Assembly (NCBI GenBank): GCA_028281105.1
Contig: JANQKQ010000052.1
Span: 1-64,000, forward strand
DNA: 64,000 bases
From: Rhizobiaceae bacterium
GTDB taxonomy: Bacteria; Pseudomonadota; Alphaproteobacteria; Rhizobiales; Rhizobiaceae
Reading direction: 5' to 3'
The notes beneath the pieces are model-generated. The model was given only the letters and a program-made list of their open reading frames with translations, did not search any database and was not told where the DNA came from. Positions within the stretch are counted from its first letter, which is position 1, and the number at the start of each line of letters is the position of its first letter. Of this stretch, positions 56,688 through 64,000 are shown in pieces. The position numbers and the translations under genes were made by a program.

Positions 56688-58973
56688 TTGAGTAGACAAC
56701 GAAAGGGTGCCGGCGCCGGCAAGACCGCTACCCTGCCCACCCGCGAGCAAGTACTGCGCTACATCGGCGACAATCCGCACCGGGTAGGCAAGCGCGACAT
56801 CGCCAGGGCGTTCGGCATCTCGGGCGAAGCGCGGGGCGCGCTCAAGGCGATTTTGCGCGACCTGCAGGACGATGGAGTAATCGTGCGTCGTTCCAAACGA
56901 CTTTGTGTCCCGGGCGCCCTGCCTCCCGTTGGCGTTCTGGAGATCACCACCCGCGACCGCGACGGCGGATTGCTGGCGCGTCCCGTCAACGGCGAGGCCG
57001 CCAGCGACGAACAGCCGCCCGTAATCAGGATCATCCAGCGGCCCAAGGGCCCCACGGCCGGTGTGGGCGACCGGGTGCTGGCCCGGGTCAAGCCGGAGGA
57101 CGGCAGCAGCGGCGCCATAAGCCATTACCGGGCGAGCGTGATCAAGGTGCTCGGCCGACAGGCGGCGACTGTGCTCGGCATCGTGCGGCAGTCCGCCGAT
57201 GGACACCTGCTGGAGCCAGCCCACGGCAAACTCGAACCGGTGCCGCTGGCGGCCGACGGTCTGGCAGGCGCCAAACCCGGCGATCTGGTGGAAGTCGAGA
57301 TCGCCAAGTCCGGCCGTTATGGCGGCAAAACGGGCCGGGTGGCGGTGGTAATCGGCGCGGCGGGTGGCGAGAAGGCGGTTTCGATGATCGCAATCCACCA
57401 GCTCGCCATTCCGCACCGGTTCTCCCAGGCCGCACTGGACGAGGCAGACGCGGCACCGGCCGACTGCCCGCTTACCGACCGGGAAGACTGGCGCGATGCG
57501 CCGCTGATCACCATCGACCCGCCCGACGCCAAAGACCACGACGACGCGGTCTTCGCCGAGCCGGATCCCGACAATCCCGGCGGTCATATCGTAACCGTCG
57601 CGATCGCCGATGTGAGCTGGTACGTGCGCTCGGGAAGCGCCATGGACGCCCAGGCGGCGGAGCGGGGCAATTCGGTCTATTTCCCCGATCGCGTCGTGCC
57701 GATGCTGCCGGAGCGCATCTCGACAAATCTGTGCTCGTTGCGCGAAGGCGAGGACCGCCCTGCCCTGGCGGTGCGCATGGCCTTCGATGCGGACGGCCGC
57801 AAGCGTCGGCACAGCTTCCACCGCGTCATCATGCGCTCGCGCGCGAAGCTGTCCTATGAGCAGGCGCAAGCCGCGATTGACGGAGAACAGGGCAGCGATG
57901 TCGGCGTGGAGCTGACCACGAACGTACTGGAGCCGCTATGGGCGGCCTACCGGTGCCTGGCCCGCGCCCGCGATGTGCGCCAGCCTCTGGCGATCAACGT
58001 GGCCGAACGCAAGATCGTGCTCAAACAGGATGGCACGGTGGACCGGGTGATGACGCCCGAACGGCTGCAGGCCCACCGCCTGGTCGAGGAGTTCATGATC
58101 CAGGCCAACGTGGCGGCAGCCGAGAGCCTGGAAGGAGCGCGCCAGCCCTTCATCTACCGTGTGCACGACAAGCCGTCGCTCGACAAGCTGGAAAGCCTGC
58201 GCCAGTTCCTCAAGACCCTCGATTTGCCGCTGGCCAGGTCCGGAAATCTGCGCCCGCATCATTTCAATCACATTCTGGAGAAGGTTGCAGGCGGCGAAGC
58301 GGCCGATCTGGTCAACCAGGTGGTGCTGCGCGCCCAGAGCCAGGCGGAGTATTCGCCGGACAATATCGGCCATTTCGGCCTCAACGTGCGCCGCTACGCC
58401 CATTTCACCTCGCCGATCCGCCGCTACGCCGATCTGATCGTCCACCGGGCCCTGATTGGGTGCCTCGGCCTCGGCGAAGGCGGCATCACCGGCGCGCAGG
58501 AACAAAAACTCGACGCGATCGCCGCGGAAATCTCGGTTGCGGAGCGGCGCGCGGTCCAGGCCGAGCGCGACACCGCCGACCGCCTGATCGCCGGCTTTCT
58601 GACCGAACGCATCGGCCACAATTTCCATGGCCGGATCAACGGGGTCACGAGGGCGGGACTGTTTGTCACGCTTGATGAGACTGGCGCCGACGGCTTCGTG
58701 CCCATATCTACGATCGCGGACGAATATCAGGTCTATGATGCGGCCAATCACGTGCTGGTCGGCGCCGAGTCAGGGCTTGCATTCCAGCTCGGCCAGCCCG
58801 TCGAGGTTCGGCTGGTCCAGGCCGCCCCCGTAGCCGGCGCGCTACGTTTCGAGATGCTGAGCGTGGGCAAGCGGCCATCGGCGGATTTGCGTCGCCAGCA
58901 TTCGCGCCGCGGCGGAAAATCGACCGGCCGCCGCGGTTCGGTTCGTCGCCGGCGTCAAGGAGATAGAAGGTGA
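56688..58973 (+). CDS. rnr: Ribonuclease R
   Basis: A 761-residue 3'-5' exoribonuclease for structured RNA. An N-terminal winged-helix region (about 12-65) is followed by cold-shock domains, an RNB catalytic domain with DPPDAKDHDDAVFAEPD near residue 280, and a C-terminal S1 domain and basic tail. The start is TTG at 56688 after GGCGGAGAG. Its TGA overlaps the DUF983 start (GTGA). Confidence 0.95.
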   Translation: MSRQRKGAGAGKTATLPTREQVLRYIGDNPHRVGKRDIARAFGISGEARGALKAILRDLQDDGVIVRRSKRLCVPGALPPVGVLEITTRDRDGGLLARPVNGEAASDEQPPVIRIIQRPKGPTAGVGDRVLARVKPEDGSSGAISHYRASVIKVLGRQAATVLGIVRQSADGHLLEPAHGKLEPVPLAADGLAGAKPGDLVEVEIAKSGRYGGKTGRVAVVIGAAGGEKAVSMIAIHQLAIPHRFSQAALDEADAAPADCPLTDREDWRDAPLITIDPPDAKDHDDAVFAEPDPDNPGGHIVTVAIADVSWYVRSGSAMDAQAAERGNSVYFPDRVVPMLPERISTNLCSLREGEDRPALAVRMAFDADGRKRRHSFHRVIMRSRAKLSYEQAQAAIDGEQGSDVGVELTTNVLEPLWAAYRCLARARDVRQPLAINVAERKIVLKQDGTVDRVMTPERLQAHRLVEEFMIQANVAAAESLEGARQPFIYRVHDKPSLDKLESLRQFLKTLDLPLARSGNLRPHHFNHILEKVAGGEAADLVNQVVLRAQSQAEYSPDNIGHFGLNVRRYAHFTSPIRRYADLIVHRALIGCLGLGEGGITGAQEQKLDAIAAEISVAERRAVQAERDTADRLIAGFLTERIGHNFHGRINGVTRAGLFVTLDETGADGFVPISTIADEYQVYDAANHVLVGAESGLAFQLGQPVEVRLVQAAPVAGALRFEMLSVGKRPSADLRRQHSRRGGKSTGRRGSVRRRRQGDRR

Positions 58974-59377
58974 CCGTGGATTTCCCAGCTCCCCATCACC
59001 CCTCGCCGGCCGAGCGCAATCTGTGGCAGGCCATGGGCCGCGGCCTGGCCGGCAAATGCCCGCGTTGCGGCGTGGGCGGCGTTTTTGCGCGCCTGCTTGC
59101 CGTCGCGCCCCACTGCCCGCAGTGCGGTGAAGCGCTGCATCATCACCGCGCCGACGACCTGCCGCCCTACCTCAACGTCTTCATCGTCGGTCACGTGGTC
59201 GTAGGCGTGCTGGCCTTCATCATGGTCCATACCGAGCTGGACACCTGGACGATCACGTTCGGCGGCGCCGGTTTCGCCGTCATCATGGCGGTTCTGCTGA
59301 TGCGGCCGATCAAGGGCGCGGTCATTGCGGCCCAGTGGGCCCTCAGAATGCATGGGTTCGGCGGCCATGACGAGTGA
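58970..59377 (+). CDS. DUF983 membrane protein with zinc-ribbon
   Basis: A 135-residue protein with two CxxC pairs (CPRCG and CPQCG, spaced about 20 residues) ahead of two membrane helices (about 62-82 and 87-107). DUF983 is common next to rnr in alphaproteobacteria and its function is unknown. GTG at 58970 overlaps the rnr stop and the gene overlaps the following NUDIX gene by 11 bases. Confidence 0.9.
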   Translation: MTVDFPAPHHPSPAERNLWQAMGRGLAGKCPRCGVGGVFARLLAVAPHCPQCGEALHHHRADDLPPYLNVFIVGHVVVGVLAFIMVHTELDTWTITFGGAGFAVIMAVLLMRPIKGAVIAAQWALRMHGFGGHDE

Positions 59378-60182
59378 TCGCGACGATCACAGCAAAAATC
59401 TGGCCCTGCTCGACGGCGAGATCGGGCGCATCCAACGGATCATAGACGCTCCACAGTCCCGGCATCTGCGCGACCATGCCGGGCCGTCCGTCGGTCCGGC
59501 GGTTCGGCCGAAAAACGCCGCAACGATGATTCTCATCGACAATGACGGGCCGAAACCGCGCATCCTGATGGGCCGGCGCAATCGCGCGCTCAAATTCATG
59601 CCCGGGGCATTTGTGTTCCCGGGCGGCTCGGTCGACCGCGCCGACGGGTCGATACCGAGCATCGACGAGCTCGACGAGGCCACACACGAACGCATCCGCG
59701 CGCACGCTCGCGGAAGGCCCACGCCACGCACCGCGCGCGCGCTGGGCATGGCGGCCATCCGCGAGATGTGCGAGGAGACCGGGTTGCTGATCGGGCGCTC
59801 GTCTTCCAGTCCGCCCGGCCATCCCCATTGGCAGCCGTTCGCGGCGCGGGGCATCGGCCCGTCGCTTTCGGGCCTGCGGCTGCTTGCGCGCGCCATCACC
59901 CCGCCGGGAATGCGTCGCCGGTTCGACACCTGGTTTTTTGTCGGCACGGCCGACACGATCGGCCATGTACCTGCCGGCGGCTTCGAGCCGTCCGGTGAGT
60001 TGGAAGGCCTGCAGTGGATCGCGCCGGACGAGGCGATCGCCGCCGACACGCGCGAGATCACCCGCGTGATCTTAGTGGAACTGATGAACCGGCTCGAACG
60101 CGACCCCGGCCTCGATCCGGTCTATCCGGCGCCGTTCTACAGCGCCGTGCACGGCCGCTTCAACCGCACGATGATGGCATAG
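59367..60182 (+). CDS. NUDIX hydrolase
   Basis: A 271-residue hydrolase of diphosphates linked to another moiety. The NUDIX box is split by an insertion: FPGGSVDRAD is separated by about 45 residues from AAIREMCEETGLLIG. This resembles the RNase-associated/NUDT19-like subgroup rather than MutT. The substrate is unknown; acyl-CoA or nucleotide sugars are possible. ATG at 59367 lies inside the end of the DUF983 gene. Confidence 0.9.
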   Translation: MTSDRDDHSKNLALLDGEIGRIQRIIDAPQSRHLRDHAGPSVGPAVRPKNAATMILIDNDGPKPRILMGRRNRALKFMPGAFVFPGGSVDRADGSIPSIDELDEATHERIRAHARGRPTPRTARALGMAAIREMCEETGLLIGRSSSSPPGHPHWQPFAARGIGPSLSGLRLLARAITPPGMRRRFDTWFFVGTADTIGHVPAGGFEPSGELEGLQWIAPDEAIAADTREITRVILVELMNRLERDPGLDPVYPAPFYSAVHGRFNRTMMA

Positions 60183-60286
60183 CGTACCAGCCCATCGCCA
60201 CTTGACTTTCGACGCGCGATCACTAGGTTGCCGGCGATCCGCGCCAGGCGATCCGGCGCGCTGACAGGTTTGCGGGAAACACTGCG

Positions 60287-60454
60287 ATGGCAAAAGCGAC
60301 CACCATCAAGATACGGCTCGATTCCACCGCCGGCACCGGGTTCTACTACGTCACCAAGAAGAACAGCCGCACGATGAGCGAGAAGATGACCAAGCGCAAA
60401 TACGACCCGGTCGCGCGCAAGCACGTCGAATTCAAGGAATCCAAAATCAAGTAA
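60287..60454 (+). CDS. rpmG: 50S ribosomal protein L33
   Basis: A 55-residue basic protein of the large ribosomal subunit. It starts [11 protein letters not shown], ends EFKESKIK and has no zinc cysteines (the C-minus form of L33). ATG at 60287 follows TGCGGGAAACACTGCG, without a strong ribosome site. Two stem-loops follow within 80 bases, the second being a good terminator. Confidence 0.96.
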   Translation: MAKATTIKIRLDSTAGTGFYYVTKKNSRTMSEKMTKRKYDPVARKHVEFKESKIK

Positions 60455-60493
60455 GCCGATGTCCCCGGCGCATTCATGCGCCGGCAAATGACG

Positions 60494-60526
60494 AACCGCC
60501 GCTGTTGATCGCACGGCGGTTTTTTG
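60494..60526 (+). terminator. Rho-independent terminator of rpmG
   Basis: An 8-bp stem (60494-60501 with 60514-60521) is followed by a run of T to 60525. It lies 40 bases after the rpmG stop, pointing downstream. Confidence 0.85.
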
Positions 60527-60722
60527 TTGTGCGATGGTTAAGAGGGTCGGCCGGCACGCTGGCCATGGTACGAGGAGGCCACTTATACCAGCGGCCGACC
60601 GACGGACCCCACGGACCCAGGAGATGCGGCGGACCTGAGCATTCCGTAGGGTATTCGAAAGGCGCGCGGTCCGACGGCTTTCGCGGTCGGTACCGATGCG
60701 TACGAATCTGGCTTAGAATGGG

Positions 60723-60782
60723 AAAAAAAGCAACAATCTGATAACGTTAACCTGGGTTGACCTGAAATTAACGTTACAGATT
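60723..60782 (-). terminator. AT-rich terminator of the divK-pleD transcript
   Basis: A hairpin with 15 paired bases and one bulged A (60735-60750 with 60768-60782, 17-base loop) is followed on the minus strand by GTTGC and seven T's (60729-60723). Each arm holds the palindrome TAACGTTA. It lies 20 bases after the pleD stop. Confidence 0.7.
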
Positions 60783-60802
60783 TTCCTTAATCGCTACGCT
60801 GG

Positions 60803-62179
60803 TCAGGCCGCCTGCGATACCACGCAGTTCCGCCCGCCGCTCTTGGCGTTGTACAGCGCGATGTCGGCCCGCTTGAGCAGGCTTTCCGGCGTATCGTCGG
60901 CTTTGTCGAGCGACGAAACCCCCAGCGAGACGGTGATCGGAAGCTGTTTCGACCCGCCCAGCACCACGAACGGATGCGAGGCGACCTCACGGCGAAGACG
61001 CTCGGCCACCACCATGGCCAGTGCAACGCCGGTGTCCGGCATGATGACGACGAATTCCTCGCCTCCGAACCGGCAGGCTAGGTCGATGTTGCGGATGTTC
61101 TTGCGCAGCCGCTGCGAGAACTCACGCAACACCTCGTCGCCCACGTCATGGCCATGATCGTCGTTGACCGCCTTGAACCGGTCGACATCGCAGATGATCG
61201 CCGACAGCGGCTTGGATTTTGCGTGCGCGGTGTTGATAAGGCCTTCCAGGTGGCTGTCGAGATAGCGCCTGTTGTGCAGGCCGGTGAGTGGGTCGCGCAC
61301 GGCCATCTCGATCGATTGTTCGACGCTGTCGCGCAGCAGATCGTTGTAGCGCTTGCGCTTGATCTGGGTGGATACGCGCGCGACCAGCTCGTTGGTGTCG
61401 ATCGGCCGGCGCAGATAGTCGTTCACGCCGAGATCGAGCGCGCGAATGATCTCCGCCTCCTGGTCGATGTCGGCGATGGCCACGATGGGCAGCAGCCTGG
61501 TGCGCTCCAGCGAGCGCAAGTGCGAGCACAGGCGAAGGGCGTCGAAATCGGACAGCGATAACGATATGATCGCGGTGTCGAACTCCACGTCCGCGGCGCG
61601 GAACAACGCCTCCTGGGCGTCGGGAATGACGGTGACCTCGTGCTTGTCGGCCAGCACCCGCACCACCTTCTCGTAGGAATAGGGCCGGTCATCGACCACC
61701 AAAAGCCGGGCGTCGTCCTGGCTGCCGGCCTTCAGGTTTTCGCCGAGCCGGGTCTCCATGCCCAGATCGGCGCCCGTCTGGGCGCGCAGGCGCAGTTCAT
61801 CGGTCAGCATCTTCAGCCGGATCAGACTCTTGACCCGCGTGATCAGCGCAAGGTCGCTGACCGGCTTGGTCAGGAAGTCGTCGGCCCCGGCCTGCAACCC
61901 CCTCACCCGGTCCTCGGGCAGATCGAGCGCGGTGATCATGACTACCGGCAGGTGGGCCGTGCGCGGATTGTCCTTAAGCCGCTGGCACACTTCGAAGCCG
62001 TCCATCTGCGGCATCATCACGTCGAGCAGCACCAGATCGCAGCGCCCGTTCTCGCAGATTTCCAGCGCATCGGGGCCGTTGTCGGCAGTGACCACCTGAA
62101 AATATTCAGCCGTCAGCCGCGCTTCCAGCAACTTGACGTTGGCCGGGACATCATCGACTACCAGAATACGCGCGGTCAC
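60803..62179 (-). CDS. pleD: Response regulator diguanylate cyclase PleD
   Basis: A 458-residue protein with two receiver domains and a GGDEF domain. The first receiver has the phospho-acceptor Asp53 (LVLLDVMMPQMDG); the second is degenerate, with IISLSLSDFD instead. The GGDEF domain reads FGGEEFVVIM and keeps the RxxD inhibition site (RNID) five residues before it. It makes c-di-GMP at the stalked/old pole when phosphorylated, controlling cell-cycle transitions. It follows divK after 52 bases. Confidence 0.96.
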   Translation of the reverse strand: MTARILVVDDVPANVKLLEARLTAEYFQVVTADNGPDALEICENGRCDLVLLDVMMPQMDGFEVCQRLKDNPRTAHLPVVMITALDLPEDRVRGLQAGADDFLTKPVSDLALITRVKSLIRLKMLTDELRLRAQTGADLGMETRLGENLKAGSQDDARLLVVDDRPYSYEKVVRVLADKHEVTVIPDAQEALFRAADVEFDTAIISLSLSDFDALRLCSHLRSLERTRLLPIVAIADIDQEAEIIRALDLGVNDYLRRPIDTNELVARVSTQIKRKRYNDLLRDSVEQSIEMAVRDPLTGLHNRRYLDSHLEGLINTAHAKSKPLSAIICDVDRFKAVNDDHGHDVGDEVLREFSQRLRKNIRNIDLACRFGGEEFVVIMPDTGVALAMVVAERLRREVASHPFVVLGGSKQLPITVSLGVSSLDKADDTPESLLKRADIALYNAKSGGRNCVVSQAA

Positions 62180-62231
62180 ACCTGGAACCCTTCTACTCTC
62201 TACAAATCCCGCGGCGGCGGGCTTAGGGCCT

Positions 62232-62603
62232 TCACAAATCGCCTAGATAGGACTTGATCGTCTCAATGAAATCTCCGACCGAAATCGGCTTGGAAATATA
62301 GGCTTCGCATCCGCCCTGGCGGATGCGCTCCTCATCGCCCTTCATGGCGAAAGCGGTAACCGCGATCACCGGAATGTGCAGCAGTTCCTCGTCTTCCTTG
62401 AGCCACTTGGTGATCTCCAGACCCGAAACCTCCGGAAGCTGGATATCCATCAAAATCAGGTCGGGCTTGTGCTCGCGCGCGAGATCGAGCGCTTCCAGCC
62501 CGTTGCGCGTCTGCACGGTGGCGTAACCGTTTGCCTCCAACAAATCGTTGAAGAGCTTCATGTTGAGTTCGTTGTCCTCAACAATCATCACCGTTTTGGC
62601 CAT
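62232..62603 (-). CDS. divK: Single-domain response regulator DivK
   Basis: A 123-residue receiver domain with phospho-acceptor Asp53 in [10 protein letters not shown], and conserved Thr and Lys in AVTAFA and SKPI. DivK relays signals from PleC and DivJ to DivL-CckA-CtrA and controls division asymmetry. ATG at 62603 was preferred to a TTG one codon before. Co-transcription with pleD is standard in this class. Confidence 0.96.
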   Translation of the reverse strand: MAKTVMIVEDNELNMKLFNDLLEANGYATVQTRNGLEALDLAREHKPDLILMDIQLPEVSGLEITKWLKEDEELLHIPVIAVTAFAMKGDEERIRQGGCEAYISKPISVGDFIETIKSYLGDL

Positions 62604-62722
62604 CAAACCGTCCTGTGGGTGGAAGCTCTGTCGCGGCGGTGCCGAACGCAGCCGGTACCATTTGCCTTGACGGAAATTCTACGCCAATTGTATTGACGAA
62701 ACGCAAACGGGGTCCCGATCTC

Positions 62723-63019
62723 ATGACGGGTACCGACCCTTATGAAGAGGCGGAATTGACGGCCATCGCCGGCCTGCGGTTTCTGGGCGCCGATGAGCAA
62801 TTGCTGTCACGCTTCATCGCGCTTTCCGGCATCGATCCCGCACAACTGCGCGAAGCGGCCTCATCGCCGGCCTTTCTGGCCGGCGTGCTCGATTTCTTCA
62901 TCGCCCATGAACCCACGCTGCTGCAATTCGCTGAAGCCGTCGAGATCGATCCGCAGGCGATCGTGGCCGCACGCGATCTTCTGGCCGGCGAGCGTTCGGG
63001 CGAGGCGCAATGGCCGTGA
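62723..63019 (+). CDS. DUF3572 family protein
   Basis: A 98-residue, wholly helical, acidic protein. The sequence from [21 protein letters not shown] to [15 protein letters not shown] matches DUF3572, of unknown function and conserved between divK and dinB in Hyphomicrobiales. ATG at 62723 was chosen because it matches the conserved N-terminus. It overlaps the start of dinB by 10 bases, so the two are co-translated. Confidence 0.88.
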   Translation: MTGTDPYEEAELTAIAGLRFLGADEQLLSRFIALSGIDPAQLREAASSPAFLAGVLDFFIAHEPTLLQFAEAVEIDPQAIVAARDLLAGERSGEAQWP

Positions 63020-64000
63020 ACGCCAACATCTGCCGCGACTGCCTGGCCGTGTGCGAGGAGGCCGCCGGCCGTTGCCCCGCCTGCGGCAGTCCGCGCGTTC
63101 TGTCCCACCGCGAGCTGGATAAGCTGTCGATCGCCCACATCGACTGCGACGCGTTCTATGCGGCGGTGGAAAAACGCGACGACCCGAGCCTGCTCGACAA
63201 GCCGGTCATTGTCGGCGGCCGCCAGCGCGGCGTGGTCTCGACGGCCTGCTACGTGGCCCGCATTCGCGGTATCCATTCCGCGATGCCGATGTTCAAGGCG
63301 CTCAAGGCGTGCCCCGACGCGGTGGTCATCAAGCCAAACATGGAGAAATACGCCAAGGTGGGAAGCGAAATCCGCACCCTGATGCGCGAGCTCACCCCGC
63401 TTGTCGAGCCCCTGTCGATAGACGAAGCGTTCCTGGACCTGTCCGGCACGCGCCGGCTGCACGGCGCCTCGCCCGCAATGGTGCTGGTCCGGCTGGCCCG
63501 GCGCATCGAGCGAGAGATCGGGGTCACGGTTTCGGTTGGTCTATCCTATTGTAAATTCTTGGCAAAAGTCGCTTCCGACCTGGACAAGCCCCGCGGCTTC
63601 TCGGTGATCGGCCGCGCCGAGGCGATCGAGTTCCTGCGCCGCCAGCCGGTCACCATCGTGTGGGGCGTAGGCAAGGCCAGCCAGCGCATGCTCGCGCGCG
63701 ACGGCATCACCGACATCGCCACCATCCAGGACATGGATGAGAACGAACTGGCGCGCAAATATGGTTCGCTGGGCCTGCGGCTCGCCCGGCTGGCGCGCGG
63801 CCGCGACTCGCGCAAGGTCAACATCGGCGGGGCGGCCAAGAGCATCTCGTCGGAGACCACGTTCGGCCGCGACCGCCGCGAAGAGGCCGAGCTGGCGCCT
63901 ATCCTGCGGCGGCTGTGCGAACGGGTGGCGAAGCGGCTGAAGAAGCGGCAGCTGGCCGGCCAGACGATCACCTTGAAGATGAAGACGGCCGATTTCAAAA
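63010..64000 (+). CDS. dinB: DNA polymerase IV (Y family), cut by right edge
   Basis: The first 330 residues of a Y-family translesion polymerase. A zinc-ribbon-like N-terminus has Cys8, Cys11, Cys22 and Cys25, followed by the palm motif [14 protein letters not shown] and the second acidic motif [11 protein letters not shown]. An IMS helix-hairpin-helix region ([18 protein letters not shown]) follows, and the little-finger domain has begun at the edge. The open frame continues past the window. ATG at 63010 lies inside the end of the DUF3572 gene. Confidence 0.95.
   Translation, partial: MAVNANICRDCLAVCEEAAGRCPACGSPRVLSHRELDKLSIAHIDCDAFYAAVEKRDDPSLLDKPVIVGGRQRGVVSTACYVARIRGIHSAMPMFKALKACPDAVVIKPNMEKYAKVGSEIRTLMRELTPLVEPLSIDEAFLDLSGTRRLHGASPAMVLVRLARRIEREIGVTVSVGLSYCKFLAKVASDLDKPRGFSVIGRAEAIEFLRRQPVTIVWGVGKASQRMLARDGITDIATIQDMDENELARKYGSLGLRLARLARGRDSRKVNIGGAAKSISSETTFGRDRREEAELAPILRRLCERVAKRLKKRQLAGQTITLKMKTADFK

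Larger units (their letters stand above)
60455..60802. other. Intergenic region between rpmG and pleD
   Basis: About 350 bases between convergent genes. It holds an rpmG-side stem-loop (60465-60484, 9-bp arms), the rpmG terminator and, at the right end, the pleD terminator. Positions 60527-60720 show no gene or repeat that I can support. Confidence 0.6.

Noticed and set aside
54147-57869. A 1240-codon open frame on the minus strand
   Set aside because: It runs antisense to topA and rnr, both clearly genuine on the plus strand. Its protein has no recognisable domain and is the kind of open frame that high GC content produces by chance.
60527-60720. Possible small gene between rpmG and pleD
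   Set aside because: The available plus-strand frame is Arg/Gly-rich, has no clear ribosome site and lies downstream of the rpmG terminator.

Overview
This is a 64 kb stretch of GC-rich alphaproteobacterial chromosome, almost certainly from the order Hyphomicrobiales (Rhizobiales). The call rests on gene content and order: divK-pleD beside rpmG and DUF3572-dinB; accB-accC-aat-DUF2155 close to an NDUFA12-type complex I protein; plsY-dprA-topA-rnr-DUF983-NUDIX-rpmG; and an RNase E with a large insertion in its S1 domain. The family within the order cannot be fixed from this window. Nearly everything is core chromosome. No tRNA, rRNA, CRISPR array, insertion sequence or prophage was seen.

Layout. 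1-11,840 (mostly minus): a cut-off MFS transporter, gpt, dodecin-mazG, a DUF1761 membrane protein, a proline-racemase-family enzyme, and a compact tmk-holB-metG-tatD-MBL run, followed by dacC and rlpA. 11,940-22,000: envelope genes (a very large AsmA/YhdP-like protein, a divergent M23 peptidase, an amidase and PBP1A) and prfB, which needs a programmed +1 frameshift. 22,000-33,960: rne with a ~0.7 kb leader, an aminotransferase, a BepA-like M48 protease, a DsbA-like thiol oxidoreductase, accB-accC, aat, DUF2155, a phosphoesterase and NDUFA12. 34,070-38,010: a second MFS transporter, glutamate dehydrogenase, a higBA toxin-antitoxin pair with a palindromic operator, and an acetyltransferase. 38,050-43,550: the gatC-gatA-gatB genes for the tRNA amidotransferase, interrupted by an acetyltransferase, a trans-sulfuration-type PLP enzyme and an AT-rich membrane-protein gene that looks acquired. 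43,650-49,350: a UPF0173 hydrolase, a LysR-controlled isochorismatase/VOC pair, ruvX, a small membrane protein and an AidB-like acyl-CoA dehydrogenase. 49,460-60,460: pyrB with a catalytically degenerate pyrC' partner, then plsY-dprA-(small protein)-topA-rnr-DUF983-NUDIX-rpmG. 60,800-64,000: pleD and divK (cell-cycle signalling), then DUF3572 and a Y-family polymerase cut by the right edge.

The most notable points are: the low-GC membrane gene wedged into the gat genes; the pyrB partner that has lost the dihydroorotase metal site; the RF2 frameshift; a thymidylate kinase with a histone-H1-like basic tail; a proline-racemase-family enzyme with Ser at its first catalytic position; and the exported isochorismatase-fold protein with a VOC enzyme under a divergent LysR gene. 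I did not find a convincing multi-gene system unlike anything known. The inserted membrane protein is the best candidate for a truly uncharacterised function.
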